The notes: generated by a model not told the origin, from the sequence alone. Shown: positions 1 to 9,150, numbered from the stretch's first letter. The stretch: DNA of 64,000 bases from RYN-230 sp963793825 (GCA_963793825.1 CAWCBE010000001.1:62001-126000); one strand, 5' to 3'. A program made the numbers and translations.

Positions 1-443
1 ACGCGCCGTCGGCCCAGTGAGCATCATCTACGGCGACCAGGACCGGCTGGCGCTCGGCCATGTTCACAGTCAGCCAGTACAAGCCATGCACCATGCCAAA
101 CGAGGCATCACGGGCACCGCTCTCGCCGCCCCGCCCAGCCTGGCCGGCGGCCAGCAGGTCACCGGCGGCACCAGCAGGGCCGGCTAGCAGCTCGGCGCGC
201 TTCCGCGGATCCGCCGCGGCCAGCTCCCGCTCGAACAACTGACGGACCACACCGAACGCGAAGCCAGTCTCCAGCTGCGAGCCCCATCCGCGCAGTACCC
301 GCCAGCCGCGCCCTGGCCTGCGCGCAGCCCGCCTCCAGCAGCGACGTCTTCCCGATCCCTGCGCCGCCTTCCACGACCAGCACGCCACCGCTGTCGATCA
401 GCTCAGCAACGGCTGCCAGCTCCTGCTCCCTTTCCAGCAGCAC
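1..443 (-). pseudogene. LAL/LuxR-type ATPase regulator, N-terminal part, frameshifted and cut by window edge
   Basis: The minus strand encodes the start of a large ATP-binding LuxR-family (LAL) regulator. From the GTG at 443 it reads VLLEREQELAAV and then a P-loop GGAGIGKTS. After about residue 45 the frame breaks near position 305-312. One extra base there would restore the frame, which continues as GWRVLRGWGSQLETGFAFG and on to a Walker B region VLVAVDDAHWADG at the window edge. Both halves fit the family well, so the break is a single-base deletion, real or a read error. The C-terminal HTH lies outside the window. The gene points away from everything else here. Confidence 0.7.
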
Positions 444-863
444 ACACCAACGGTAGAGCCTGCGCGAGCCGGCGCACCGCACAGCAGCGACTCCGGACTA
501 CCTGCTACAGCCGGTCTTGCCGCAACCGCCCCAGCAAACGACAAGAACCCCACGGTAAGACGGCCACGCCAGGTCACCGCCCTGTCCCCTCGCACCACCA
601 CGTCGCCAGTCCCGGGGGGACTGTGGGGGACTGTGTGGATCCAGCCGACTGGGCTTCGGCGGCAAACCAGGGCTGGTCCGGGCCATCGTCCAGGAAGGCC
701 TGGCCGGAGAAGGCCCCATACCGGCCGAACGACCTGCTTGTCCGCCAGCGCGGCTGGCCAGCGGAGCACTACGGTCCTTTCATCGGGCAGGCCCTCGTCG
801 CCGCCCTGCTCCCCCCAAAGCAACCTGGATAGATCCAACGGCCGTTGCCCATAGGCTGACTTC
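444..863. other. intergenic stretch without a supported gene
   Basis: About 420 bases between the leftward LAL remnant and the rightward amidotransferase. Short open frames exist on both strands but none has a recognisable domain, a good ribosome site or consistent codon use. It should hold the divergent promoters of both neighbours. I see no convincing -10/-35 pair. Confidence 0.4.
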
Positions 864-1667
864 GTGAAACCGTTCCTGCTGCTGGCCATCCGGGCCGAGG
901 ACGCCGCCGCGGGCAACGAGTACGAATCGTTCCTGGCCTACACCGGGCTGGACGAGCAGCACCTGCGCCGGACCCGGCTCGAGCGGCGGCCGCTGGGGAA
1001 CGTCGATCTGCAGGAATGGTCGGGGATCCTCCTTGGCGGCGGGCTGTTTAACTCCAGCGATCCGGAGGCCTTGAAGTCGCCGGTCCAGCGGCGCGTCGAG
1101 GCAGACCTGCGTTGCCTGCTCGACCGGGTGATCAGCGCGGATTTCCCGTTTCTCGGTGCTTGCTACGGCATCGGGGCGCTGGGCGGCCACCAGGGGGCGG
1201 TGGTCGACCGGCAGTTCGCCGAGCCCATCGGCTCCGTCCCGGTCACCCTAACCAGTGCGGGCCGGCGCGACCCCCTGCTGCGCGGGCTGCCGGCCACCTT
1301 CGACGCGTTTGTCGGCCATAAGGAGGCGATCAGCCGGCTGCCGCACCACGCCGTCCTGCTCGCCCGGTCCGCTACGTGCCCGGTGCAGGCGTTCAGGATC
1401 GGCTCAAGGGTCTATGCCACCCAGTTCCATCCCGAACTGGACGCGGCCGGCCTGTGTACCCGGATCGATGTCTACAAACACGCCGGTTACTTCGAAGCCG
1501 GGCAGGCCGGGGAACTCATGGCGCTGGCCCGGCGCAGCAGCGTCACCCACCCGCCCGAGATCCTGCGCCGGTTCGTCCAGCGCTACGCCGACAGCCGACC
1601 AGCCCAGGCCGAACCGGAGCCGTTGCCGCCGCCCGCCGTTTCCCCGGTCATCCAGCCCTCCGGATAG
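864..1667 (+). CDS. class I glutamine amidotransferase-like protein
   Basis: A 267-residue free-standing class I glutamine amidotransferase (GuaA/PuuD-type fold). The nucleophile elbow FLGACYGIG places the catalytic Cys at residue 100. The partner motif TQFHPELD gives His189 and Glu191, completing the triad. An oxyanion strand GILLGGGLFN is visible near residue 53-62. The family removes ammonia from glutamine or hydrolyses gamma-glutamyl bonds. No synthase partner is fused or adjacent, so the acceptor is unknown. The start is GTG, with no strong ribosome site upstream. The C-terminal 30 residues are proline- and alanine-rich. A small DUF1707 membrane gene follows about 50 bases downstream. 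Confidence 0.8.
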   Translation: MKPFLLLAIRAEDAAAGNEYESFLAYTGLDEQHLRRTRLERRPLGNVDLQEWSGILLGGGLFNSSDPEALKSPVQRRVEADLRCLLDRVISADFPFLGACYGIGALGGHQGAVVDRQFAEPIGSVPVTLTSAGRRDPLLRGLPATFDAFVGHKEAISRLPHHAVLLARSATCPVQAFRIGSRVYATQFHPELDAAGLCTRIDVYKHAGYFEAGQAGELMALARRSSVTHPPEILRRFVQRYADSRPAQAEPEPLPPPAVSPVIQPSG

Positions 1668-1719
1668 CCCCAGACGATCATCCGGATGTGCCCGGCGGCG
1701 AGAGCAGCAGAATGACTGC

Positions 1720-2022
1720 GTGCAGGGCTGGCTGACCAGGGACCAGCTGAGGGTGCGAGCGGGCCAGGCGCTGGTGTCGCGGACCTATGCGGAGCTGGCG
1801 GCAGTCACCGACGGCATCCCGGCCAGGCTGGCCGGCGTCGCAGGGCCATCCGCGCTCCCCGTAGGACGCGTCCGGAAGCCGGTGAGCAAGAAGGTGGCTG
1901 CGTGGGCCGCGTGCGTGCTCATCCCGGCAGCACTGGGAGCTGCTTTCCTCACCTATTACGGCGGATTCTTCGCCCTGTTCTTGCTCGCCTTTACCGGATT
2001 GACGGTGACAGCTAAACGCTGA
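1720..2022 (+). CDS. DUF1707/SHOCT-like small membrane protein, N-terminus uncertain
   Basis: The frame encodes a DUF1707-like segment (LTRDQLRVRAGQALVSRTYA, then ELAAVTDGIP), a charged linker, and a hydrophobic C-terminal hairpin of two membrane segments (about KVAAWAACVLIPAALGAAF and FFALFLLAFTGLTV). DUF1707 proteins are common actinobacterial membrane proteins of unknown role. The usual N-terminal start of the domain is missing or poorly matched. The frame is open upstream but overlaps the amidotransferase, and GTG 1720 is only the best internal start. It may be a 5'-truncated gene. Confidence 0.5.
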   Translation: MQGWLTRDQLRVRAGQALVSRTYAELAAVTDGIPARLAGVAGPSALPVGRVRKPVSKKVAAWAACVLIPAALGAAFLTYYGGFFALFLLAFTGLTVTAKR

Positions 2023-2116
2023 TCGCCGAGCTCGGGACCGCGAGCGCTCCCGAGCTCGGCCTCAGCGTGACTGGAACGTCCATAGCCGTCAGTCCCCAGC
2101 GGACGACAAAAGCAAA

Positions 2117-2140
2117 GGCAAGGAGATCTCACTCCTTGCC
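2117..2140. promoter_or_regulatory. perfect 9-bp inverted repeat upstream of rph
   Basis: GGCAAGGAG (2117-2125) and CTCCTTGCC (2132-2140) flank a 6-base spacer. It lies between the DUF1707 gene and the rph leader, about 24 bases before the rifamycin-associated element. It may be a terminator of the upstream unit (though no T-run follows) or an operator in the rph promoter. The structure is seen directly; the role is inferred. Confidence 0.45.
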
Positions 2141-2163
2141 ACTCTTAACCTATAGCAGACCGG

Positions 2164-2182
2164 GGGGCTTGCGGCAAGACCC
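2164..2182 (+). promoter_or_regulatory. rifamycin-associated element (RAE)
   Basis: GGGGCTTGCGGCAAGACCC matches, from memory, the published 19-bp RAE consensus at all but one base. It sits 80 bases before the rph start codon. RAEs are found upstream of rifamycin-inactivating genes in actinomycetes and are linked to rifamycin-induced expression. A weak TATAGC-like hexamer lies just upstream at about 2151-2156. Confidence 0.8.
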
Positions 2183-2262
2183 GGGTCGTGCTGCAGAATC
2201 GGCGGCCGGACCAAGAACGGACGAAGACACGGGGGCACGACGTGTGCCTCGGAGGTAATGCG

Positions 2263-4860
2263 GTGAGCGAGCAGCACGTGTTGGGTCTTCAAGAGGTTGA
2301 CGAGATGCAGGTCGCGGTCGTTGGCGGCAAGGGCGCGCACCTGGGGGCACTGTCGCGGATCGACGGCATCCGCGTGCCGGCTGGCTTTTGCGTGACGACA
2401 GACGCCTTCCGGCAGATCATGGCCGAAGCGCCCTCGATCGACGATCGGCTCGAACAGCTGTCGCGCCTGAACCCGGACGACCGGGAGGCGATCCGCACGC
2501 TCAGCGCGGAGATCCGCCGGACCATCGAAGGGATCGCCATCCCGGGTGATCTCGCGGCGGCGATCACCCGGGCTCTCGCCCAGCTCGGCGAGCAAGCCGC
2601 GTACGCCGTCCGATCCAGCGCCACGGCAGAGGACCTGCCGGCGGCCTCCTTCGCCGGCCAGCAGGACACGTACCTGAACGTCGTGGGGCCGACGGCGATC
2701 CTCCAGGACGTCAGCCGGTGCTGGGCGTCGCTGTTCACCGAGCGGGCCGTGACCTATCGCCTGCGGAACGGCTTCGACCACCGGAAGGTCCACATGGCCG
2801 TGGTCGTGCAGCAGATGGTCTTCCCGGATGCGGCCGGCATCCTGTTCACGGCCGACCCCGTCACGGGCAACCGGAAGGTCGCCTCCGTGGAGGCCAGCTT
2901 CGGCCTCGGTGAGGCCCTGGTCTCCGGCCTGGTGAACCCGGATGTCTTCAAGGTGCGCCACGGCGAGGTCGTCGCCAAGGCGATCGCCGCCAAGCAGCGT
3001 GCGGTTCACGCCTCGCCGGCGGGCGGGACGCAGGAACAGGCGATCGACCCGCAGCGGCAGGAACAGCCGGCGTTGACGGATGCGCAGGTTGTGCGGCTCG
3101 CCCGGCTCGGCCGGCGGATCGAAGCGCACTTCGGCCGTCCGCAGGACATCGAATGGTGCCTGGCCGATGATGGCTTCCAGATCGTCCAGAGCCGGCCGAT
3201 CACCACGCTGTTCCCCATCCCCGAGTCCGGCGACCGGGAGAACCACGTCTATGTCTCCGTCGGTCATCAGCAGATGATGACCGACCCCATGAAGCCCCTC
3301 GGGCTGTCCTTCTGGCAGATGACGACCCCCGCGCCCATGGCCGAGGCCGGCGGCCGCCTGTTCGTCAACGTCACCCAAAGACTGGCCTCGCCGGCCAGCC
3401 GCGCCGGCCTCCTGGAGGCCCTGGGGAGATCCGATCCACTGACCGGGGACGCGCTGCACACCATCATCGAGCGCGACGGCTTCATCCGGCCGCTGCCTGA
3501 CGAGGATCCCCCCGGGCCACTGTTTGGCGGCGCGCCAGCTCCGATCGAGACCGATCCGGCCATCGTCACCGAGCTGATCGGGCGCAGCCAGGCATCAATC
3601 GCCGCCTCGGAACGCGACATCCGGACGAAGTCCGGAGAGGCGCTGCTCGACTTCATCCAGGCGGACATCCAGGAGCTGAGGCGGATCTTGTTCGATCCGC
3701 GGAGCCATCAGGTGTTCATGTCGGCGATGGAGGCCGCGTGGTGGCTCAACGATCAGCTGCAGGCGTGGCTGGGCGAGAAGAACGCGGCCGACACGCTCAC
3801 GCAGTCCGTTCCCCATAACGTCACATCGGAGATGGGGCTGGCGCTCTTGGGCGTCGCGGACGTGATCCGCCCGCATCCGGACGTGGTGGCGTTTCTGCAC
3901 CACGTCGAGGACGAGGGTTTCCTGGACGAGATGGCCAAGCTCTCGGGCGGGCGGGAAGCGCGAGACGCCATCGAGGCGTGGCTCGAAAAGTACGGCATGC
4001 GCTGCGTCGGCGAGATCGACATCACCCGGCCGCGTTGGAGCGCGCGCCCCTCCACACTGGTGCCCGTGATCCTCGGCAACATCAAGAACTTCGAGCCGGG
4101 CGCCGGCGCGCGGCGCTTCGAGCAAGGGCGGCAGGAGGCATGGGCGAAGGAACAGGACGTGCTGGAGCGCTTGCGGGCCCTGCCGGACGGCGAGCGGAAG
4201 TCCGAAGAGGCCAAGCGGATGATCGACCGGGTGCGGACCTTCATCGGGTACCGGGAGTACCCGAAGTACGGCATGGTCAGCCGCTACTTCGTATACAAGC
4301 AGGCCCTGCTGAAAGAGGCTGAGCGCCTCGTGCAGGCCCACGTGCTTCGTGAGAAAGAAGACATCTTCTACTTGAGGTTCCCAGAGCTCCACGACGTCGC
4401 GCGCACGAATCACGTGGATGACCAGCTCATCTGCCGGCGCAAGGACGCGTTCAGGTCGTATCAAGCGCTCACGCCGCCCCGGGTGCTCACATCGGACGGC
4501 GAGGTCATCACCGGGGCGTACCGACGCGACGACGCGCCGACCGGTGCCCTGGTCGGCCTGCCGGTCTCCGCCGGGGTCATCGAAGGGCGGGCCCGCGTCA
4601 TCCTGGATATGGCGCAGGCCGATCTCGAAGCGGGCGACATCCTGGTCACGGCCTACACGGACCCCAGCTGGACGCCGCTGTTCGTGGCGATCACGGGCCT
4701 GGTCACGGAGGTGGGAGGCCTGATGACGCACGGCGCGGTGATCGCACGGGAGTACGGCTTGCCGGCCGTCGTCGGTGTGGTAGATGCCACCCGGCTGATC
4801 CCCGATGGGCAGCGGATCCGCGTGCACGGAACCGACGGGTACGTCGAGATTCTGCCTTGA
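2263..4860 (+). CDS. rph: rifamycin-inactivating phosphotransferase
   Basis: An 865-residue enzyme that transfers the beta-phosphate of ATP to rifamycins, giving resistance. It has the three-part layout of the family. The N-terminal PEP-synthase-like ATP-grasp region contains VVGGKGAHLGAL, AYAVRSSATAEDLPAASFAG and DIEWCL. A central rifampicin-binding region follows (about 330-750). The C-terminal swivelling domain carries GGLMTHGAVIAREYGLPAVV, with phosphohistidine H823. The GTG at 2263 is chosen because GGAGG (2251-2255) lies 7 bases ahead and the length then equals known Rph proteins. The upstream RAE predicts induction by rifamycins. Pyruvate phosphate dikinase or PEP synthase is excluded by the central domain and the RAE. 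Confidence 0.92.
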   Translation: MSEQHVLGLQEVDEMQVAVVGGKGAHLGALSRIDGIRVPAGFCVTTDAFRQIMAEAPSIDDRLEQLSRLNPDDREAIRTLSAEIRRTIEGIAIPGDLAAAITRALAQLGEQAAYAVRSSATAEDLPAASFAGQQDTYLNVVGPTAILQDVSRCWASLFTERAVTYRLRNGFDHRKVHMAVVVQQMVFPDAAGILFTADPVTGNRKVASVEASFGLGEALVSGLVNPDVFKVRHGEVVAKAIAAKQRAVHASPAGGTQEQAIDPQRQEQPALTDAQVVRLARLGRRIEAHFGRPQDIEWCLADDGFQIVQSRPITTLFPIPESGDRENHVYVSVGHQQMMTDPMKPLGLSFWQMTTPAPMAEAGGRLFVNVTQRLASPASRAGLLEALGRSDPLTGDALHTIIERDGFIRPLPDEDPPGPLFGGAPAPIETDPAIVTELIGRSQASIAASERDIRTKSGEALLDFIQADIQELRRILFDPRSHQVFMSAMEAAWWLNDQLQAWLGEKNAADTLTQSVPHNVTSEMGLALLGVADVIRPHPDVVAFLHHVEDEGFLDEMAKLSGGREARDAIEAWLEKYGMRCVGEIDITRPRWSARPSTLVPVILGNIKNFEPGAGARRFEQGRQEAWAKEQDVLERLRALPDGERKSEEAKRMIDRVRTFIGYREYPKYGMVSRYFVYKQALLKEAERLVQAHVLREKEDIFYLRFPELHDVARTNHVDDQLICRRKDAFRSYQALTPPRVLTSDGEVITGAYRRDDAPTGALVGLPVSAGVIEGRARVILDMAQADLEAGDILVTAYTDPSWTPLFVAITGLVTEVGGLMTHGAVIAREYGLPAVVGVVDATRLIPDGQRIRVHGTDGYVEILP

Positions 4861-5055
4861 CCGAGCACACCGAGAAGGCTGATCCGTAGCGTCCGGCCAA
4901 AACAATGCTAAGCAGTTGATCTTTCTAGCCGCATGTAGCCTGTCTTGGCCTCATGTGCCAGGCGGGAGGGGTGCCTCGGTCAGGGTGATAGGGCCAGCAT
5001 GCGCAATTGGTAGTCCTTGGTCCTCGTACCCAGTCCCGCCTGGGAATCCTCAGGG

Positions 5056-7206
5056 TCAGGAACCCAGGGCGTCGCCATGTCCGGAAGACGCCCGCAGCGT
5101 ATCGGTCAGCAATGCGACCAGCGCCTCGAGCTGCACGTCGGCCGAGAAGGAGACCTCCTCGTCCGACCCGTCCAGCGCCCGGGCGGCGAGCCCTGCCTTG
5201 CTGTCGATCAACCCGGCGATCCGGGCGTCGATGGTCTGCGCGGCGATGATGCGCCACGCGGTCACCGGTTCGGCCTGCCCGATACGGTGGCTGCGGTCGA
5301 TGGCCTGGGTCTGCTCCGCGTCGGTCCAGGACATCTCGGCCAGCACGATGTTCGAGGCGACCTGCAGGTTCAGGCCCACGCCAGCCGCGGTCAGCGAGCA
5401 CACCGCAACCGCGACGTCCGGGTCGTTCACGAAGGCTTCGACATTCGCCTGCCGCACTTTGGGCGTCTGGCCGCCACGGATCGACGAGAAGCGCACCCCT
5501 TGCCGGGCGAAGATCTCTTCGGCGGCATCCATCACGTCGACGTGCTTGGCGAAGAAGACGACCTTGCCGGCGCTGCGGGCCAGCTGAGCCGCGTAGTCCG
5601 CGGCCAGTCCGGCCTTCGCCTGGCCGATGCGCCGCATCATGGTGAACACGTTCTCGCCGGACTGCGCGCCCGCCGCCTCCTTCAGCTCCGACCGGGCCAC
5701 CCGGCGGACGAGCTCGTGGTCGATGCCCTCGACGCCGATGCCGGGGGATCGGCTCGCGAGCGCGGTCTTGTACCGTGCCACCATCCGGCCAGCGAGGTCC
5801 CGTTCAGCCGCCTGGATCGACCGTCCGGCCCGTTCGTCCAGCTCAACGGGGAGGTCGGCGATGCGGCGGGCGGGGATGTCGGCGGCCACGTCGAGCTTGC
5901 GCCGGCGCACGATGCCCAGGTCGATCACGCACTGGCGCGCCGCGGCGTAGAAGCTTCGGTCGGCGGGCGTCAGGCCGGTGTCCTCAAGCGCATGCATTAG
6001 CTCGTCGAGGGGCTTGCTTTCGTCGATCCAGCCGAGGAACTGCCAGATTGCCCGGAAGTCCTCGATGTCGTTGATCAGCGGGGTGCCGGTCAGCGCCATC
6101 AGCAGGGGCCGGTCCGTGCGGGACCGGATGCGGTCGGAGAGCGCGAGGACGTTCTGCGAGCGCTGCGAGGTTTTGTTCTTCATGAAGTGAGCCTCGTCCA
6201 CGACCATGCCGCGGAAGCTGAAGTCACCGAGCCAGCCCATGTGGCGGTCGAGAACCTCGTAGTTAAGCACGACGATATCGGCGAAGCCGTCGACAGCCTC
6301 GCCGTCGCCCTGCACCACGGTGGCCGGGCGGTGCGGAGCCCAGCGGGCCGCCTCACGGGCCCAGTTGGTCTTGACGACGTTCGGCACGACGACGAGCAGC
6401 GGGTAGGCGTTCGCCGCCTCCGCGGCGAGCAGCGCCTGGGCCGTCTTGCCCAGACCTGGCTCATCGGCGAGCAGGAACGTCCGGTGACCGGCAGCGGCCG
6501 CGGCGACCAGCTGCCCCTGGTGCGGCATCAGTTCCAGGCCCGCCGGGGTGAAACGTGCCGTCGGCGCCGGGAGTGCCATGCACGCCGGGGCACCTCCGCC
6601 GGCACGCTCGAAGGAACTCAGCAGCGGGCCGAGCAGCTCCCAGCCGGCCAGGCGGCGCGGACGGGAGGTGCGTTGCGGAACGGCGGAGAAGTCGGGGGCG
6701 AGAAAGGGGTTCGCCAGTTGCCGGGAGACCACCGACTGCGGCACGACCCGCCGCTCCGAGCCGGCGGAAGCCGTAGCGGTCTGCGTAGGCGCGATCTCTT
6801 CGGGCGCCGGCTCGATGCCAAGGTCCCGCAGCATCTCCCCCTTCAGCGACCGGGCCGCGTCGGAGATGCCGGAGCCCTCGGCGAGCAGCGCCAGTAGCCC
6901 GGCGTCCTGGACGGCGGTCGCCGCGAGGATGGCCGCGACGCCGTCCAGGCGCTTGAGCTGCTCGGCCCGATGACTGTCGCTTCCGGCCGCCGCCCGGACG
7001 CGGGCACGCTCGTCCCGCAGCAGCAGGGCGACGGCCTGGAACTTCGTGCGCATAGCAGGCGTCACGCGGCCGCGCCGGGCAGCCGCCTCGACCTCACGGA
7101 CGGTTCGGGCGAGCACCGAGACGACATCGCCGCGGTGGTGGACGCGTCGCTGCTTCCGCGGGGCGGTACGGCGAGCGCCCGTCTGGCGCTGGCCTGGTCG
7201 AGCCAC
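5056..7206 (-). CDS. SNF2-type DEAD/DEAH helicase
   Basis: A 716-residue superfamily 2 ATPase. Helicase motifs in order: Q-like/MPHQ, Walker A ADEPGLGKTAQ, LLVVVPNVVKTNW (Ia), DEAH box MVVDEAHFMKN, MALTGTPLIND (III), then in the second RecA domain VVFFAKHVDVMDA, GVGLNLQVASNIV (V) and DRSHRIGQAEPV (VI). The last is the SNF2/Swi2 arginine-finger signature. The first 200 residues are a basic, helical extension without a known domain. GTG 7206 is preferred because GAGGAG lies 8 bases upstream; the frame stays open to 7347. It converges on rph with a 195-base gap. The substrate is unknown. It is not a HelD/HelR-type RNA polymerase helicase. Confidence 0.8.
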   Translation of the reverse strand: MARPGQRQTGARRTAPRKQRRVHHRGDVVSVLARTVREVEAAARRGRVTPAMRTKFQAVALLLRDERARVRAAAGSDSHRAEQLKRLDGVAAILAATAVQDAGLLALLAEGSGISDAARSLKGEMLRDLGIEPAPEEIAPTQTATASAGSERRVVPQSVVSRQLANPFLAPDFSAVPQRTSRPRRLAGWELLGPLLSSFERAGGGAPACMALPAPTARFTPAGLELMPHQGQLVAAAAAGHRTFLLADEPGLGKTAQALLAAEAANAYPLLVVVPNVVKTNWAREAARWAPHRPATVVQGDGEAVDGFADIVVLNYEVLDRHMGWLGDFSFRGMVVDEAHFMKNKTSQRSQNVLALSDRIRSRTDRPLLMALTGTPLINDIEDFRAIWQFLGWIDESKPLDELMHALEDTGLTPADRSFYAAARQCVIDLGIVRRRKLDVAADIPARRIADLPVELDERAGRSIQAAERDLAGRMVARYKTALASRSPGIGVEGIDHELVRRVARSELKEAAGAQSGENVFTMMRRIGQAKAGLAADYAAQLARSAGKVVFFAKHVDVMDAAEEIFARQGVRFSSIRGGQTPKVRQANVEAFVNDPDVAVAVCSLTAAGVGLNLQVASNIVLAEMSWTDAEQTQAIDRSHRIGQAEPVTAWRIIAAQTIDARIAGLIDSKAGLAARALDGSDEEVSFSADVQLEALVALLTDTLRASSGHGDALGS

Positions 7207-7626
7207 AGACTTCTCCTCTGGAATGCCGGGACACGGTGGCCACGGCAGCATGCCGCACAGTCCCGCGGCCGGGGCGAGGAACGTCCCGGGCAGCGGGCCT
7301 GGTGCTGTGAACGCCGAGCCGACTTGCGGATCTCCGACGATCGACACAGGCGGGCCTCGGCAGGCCTTCTACACGAACCCTGAGCCGCCGGTGAGTGGGC
7401 TGGTGACCACGGCACGGAGAAGTCGTCGGACGGACGGCTGGGTTCTCGGTACCACTCATCTTAACGCGTGCGAGAGCGCATAATTCCCGGCCGCACTGTG
7501 GGTAGACATCCTCAATTGCGCGCGTTACGGGTGCCCAGACTCATCGAGCACTGGCGCGGCGCGGGCTTCGCTGTGAGCCGCGCCCCCGCGCGGCGATGGC
7601 TGGGGTCGCGCCCCTATGGTGGACTG
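7207..7626. other. intergenic region between the divergent helicase and VOC genes
   Basis: About 420 bases. The left part could encode an N-terminal extension of the helicase (open to 7347). The rest shows no recognisable protein on either strand. It should hold both divergent promoters. No RAE-like sequence is present on the helicase side. Confidence 0.4.
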
Positions 7627-8061
7627 ATGGCGTCGGTCAAGCAGATCCAAGTCACCTTCGACTGCGCAGAACCTGAGCGCGTCGCTCGCTTCTGGTGCGA
7701 GGTGCTGGGGTACGTCGTGCCACCGCCACCGGAGGGGTTTGCTACTTGGGACGATTTCGATCGCGCGCTGCCGCCTGAGCGTCAGGGTTCAGCGTTCGCA
7801 TGCAGTGATCCCTCAGGTGCAGGCCCGCGACTGTTCTTCCAGCGCGTTCCCGAAGGCAAGGCCGTCAAGAATCGGCTGCATCTTGACGTGCGGGTCGGCA
7901 CCGGGCTCGTGGGTGAAGAGCGCCTGGCCGCACTGGAGGCCGAGTGTGCACGACTGGTCGCGCTCGGCGCGGTACGCGTGCGGCTACTGCGTGCCGATGG
8001 CGACAACGAGTCGTGCCTCGTGATGCAGGACATCGAGGGCAACGAGTTCTGTCTCGACTGA
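7627..8061 (+). CDS. VOC-family (glyoxalase/dioxygenase fold) protein
   Basis: A 144-residue single VOC module: IQVTFDCAEPERVARFWCEV opens the first beta-alpha-beta unit, RLHLDVRVG lies in the middle and DIEGNEFCLD is the classic C-terminal strand ending in a metal-ligand-type Glu. Such actinobacterial proteins are glyoxalase-like and often of unknown substrate. The ATG at 7627 follows GGTGGA. Upstream in-frame codons to 7468 do not look coding. A stand-alone gene. Confidence 0.8.
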   Translation: MASVKQIQVTFDCAEPERVARFWCEVLGYVVPPPPEGFATWDDFDRALPPERQGSAFACSDPSGAGPRLFFQRVPEGKAVKNRLHLDVRVGTGLVGEERLAALEAECARLVALGAVRVRLLRADGDNESCLVMQDIEGNEFCLD

Positions 8062-8208
8062 GTGGCCGCGAACGTGAACATGCCGTCGGACTTCCGCGCC
8101 ACCACCGCTCCACCTCGCCGGATCGCGCCGAGGTGCCGGGCGCCAGGAACCACTGGCCCCCGGGCCACGGGAATCGCCCCCTGCCGCTCGGCGGATATCC
8201 TGGATGAC

Positions 8209-8553
8209 ATGGACAGCCGGGCGAGTGACAAGATCCCCGGAGCCAGGGTGCGCGTCAAACGGCACGTACCAGCCTGGTCCTCATCAGATGCCAGACCACG
8301 GGAGTGGCTGGCGCTAGCTGACGGAGCTGTCCAGGAGGCCAGGACCGAGGGGCCTGCCCTTGCCCTCGTCGGAGCGCCGCTGCCGTACCGGCCAGGTCGC
8401 ACCGAGCGGCGTAGCGGTGTGCCTGCCGAGGTCATAACTTCCGATCACGTACCTAATTCCTGTACCTGCTCGTGGGCGTATTCCCAGGGAAAACTGACCT
8501 TGAAGCACTACAACGCAGCCTGCCCGGTGCACCTGGCGGCCCTTGGGGGCTAA
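8209..8553 (+). CDS. hypothetical protein with Cys/His-rich C-terminus
   Basis: An open frame of 114 residues from ATG 8209. The first 80 residues are unremarkable. The C-terminus (NSCTCSWAYSQGKL, then NAACPVH) has C-x-C and C-x2-H spacing of a possible metal-binding knuckle. I do not recognise the family. A start further upstream (8062) is possible but the composition argues against it. Coding status is uncertain. Confidence 0.35.
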   Translation: MDSRASDKIPGARVRVKRHVPAWSSSDARPREWLALADGAVQEARTEGPALALVGAPLPYRPGRTERRSGVPAEVITSDHVPNSCTCSWAYSQGKLTLKHYNAACPVHLAALGG

Positions 8554-8647
8554 TGCCGCGAACGCCCGCATCTGCCAGTTCTGGCGTGCGCCTGGAGCAT
8601 GCTCACGGAACTCATCTCAGCGGGTCTTTCGTGCTTCAACGGCTACT

Positions 8648-8815
8648 TCAGCTCAGCTGAAGGACGGTGACTGAGCCTACGAGGCCGTCTCGCTGCAGTT
8701 CGTCGAGCACATCATCAATCGTCACGGGGTGCCTGGTGCGGGAGTCCACGATCTGCTGGAGGCATGCCCACACGGCTTGCTGGTCGATATCTATCTGGTC
8801 GCGGACGAAGCTGTC
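8648..8815 (-). pseudogene. C-terminal remnant of an unidentified protein
   Basis: The last 55 codons of a minus-strand frame read like a real protein (RDQIDIDQQAVWACLQQIVD, then TIDDVLDELQRDGL), while the N-terminal two-thirds of the same frame is only antisense of the ankyrin remnant on the plus strand. It is probably the broken end of a gene truncated by rearrangement. Family not recognised. Confidence 0.35.
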
Positions 8816-8867
8816 CGGGGACTTCGCCTTGGGTGCTGGACCTCGGTTTTCGCCGGATGCCCGCTCT

Positions 8868-9150
8868 GAGCAGGACGACGGCGCCACCTCGCTGCATCTC
8901 GCGGCCAGCGCCGGCAGCGTCCCGACAGTGCGGCTGCTGGTGGACCGCGGTGCTGACATCGAGGCCCGGGACACCACCTGGGACAGCATCCCGCTGGAAT
9001 GGGCCATCGTGGGCAGCGGCATGCGGCTCGGGGGCGCGCTGGACGCCGACTGGCCCGGGACCGTCCGCGCCCTCCTCGACGCCGGCGCCTCTGCCGACGG
9101 GATCGTCCTGTCACCCGATGACCAGAAACCCCTGGCTGGGCGGGTTGACA
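8868..9150 (+). pseudogene. ankyrin-repeat protein remnant
   Basis: Contains one clear ankyrin repeat (GATSLHLAASAGSVPTVRLL, VDRGADIEARD) and a degenerate second (PLEWAIVGSG, then GTVRALLDAGASADG). The surrounding frame (8667-9284) is not ankyrin-like on either side. The repeat array is shorter than in functional proteins, and the upstream DNA encodes another remnant on the opposite strand. Most likely a decayed fragment. Confidence 0.5.

Noticed and set aside
623..832. 69-codon plus-strand frame before the amidotransferase
   Set aside because: No domain, no ribosome site and competing frames on both strands; coding cannot be supported.
2188..2262. Upstream N-terminal extension of rph
   Set aside because: The frame is open, but the extension lies between the RAE and a GGAGG ribosome site that fits GTG 2263, and family length agrees with the shorter form.
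5056..7206. HelR-type rifampicin-resistance helicase next to rph
   Set aside because: Motifs (DEAH, DRSHRIGQ) are SNF2-type, not HelD/UvrD-like, and no RAE precedes it.
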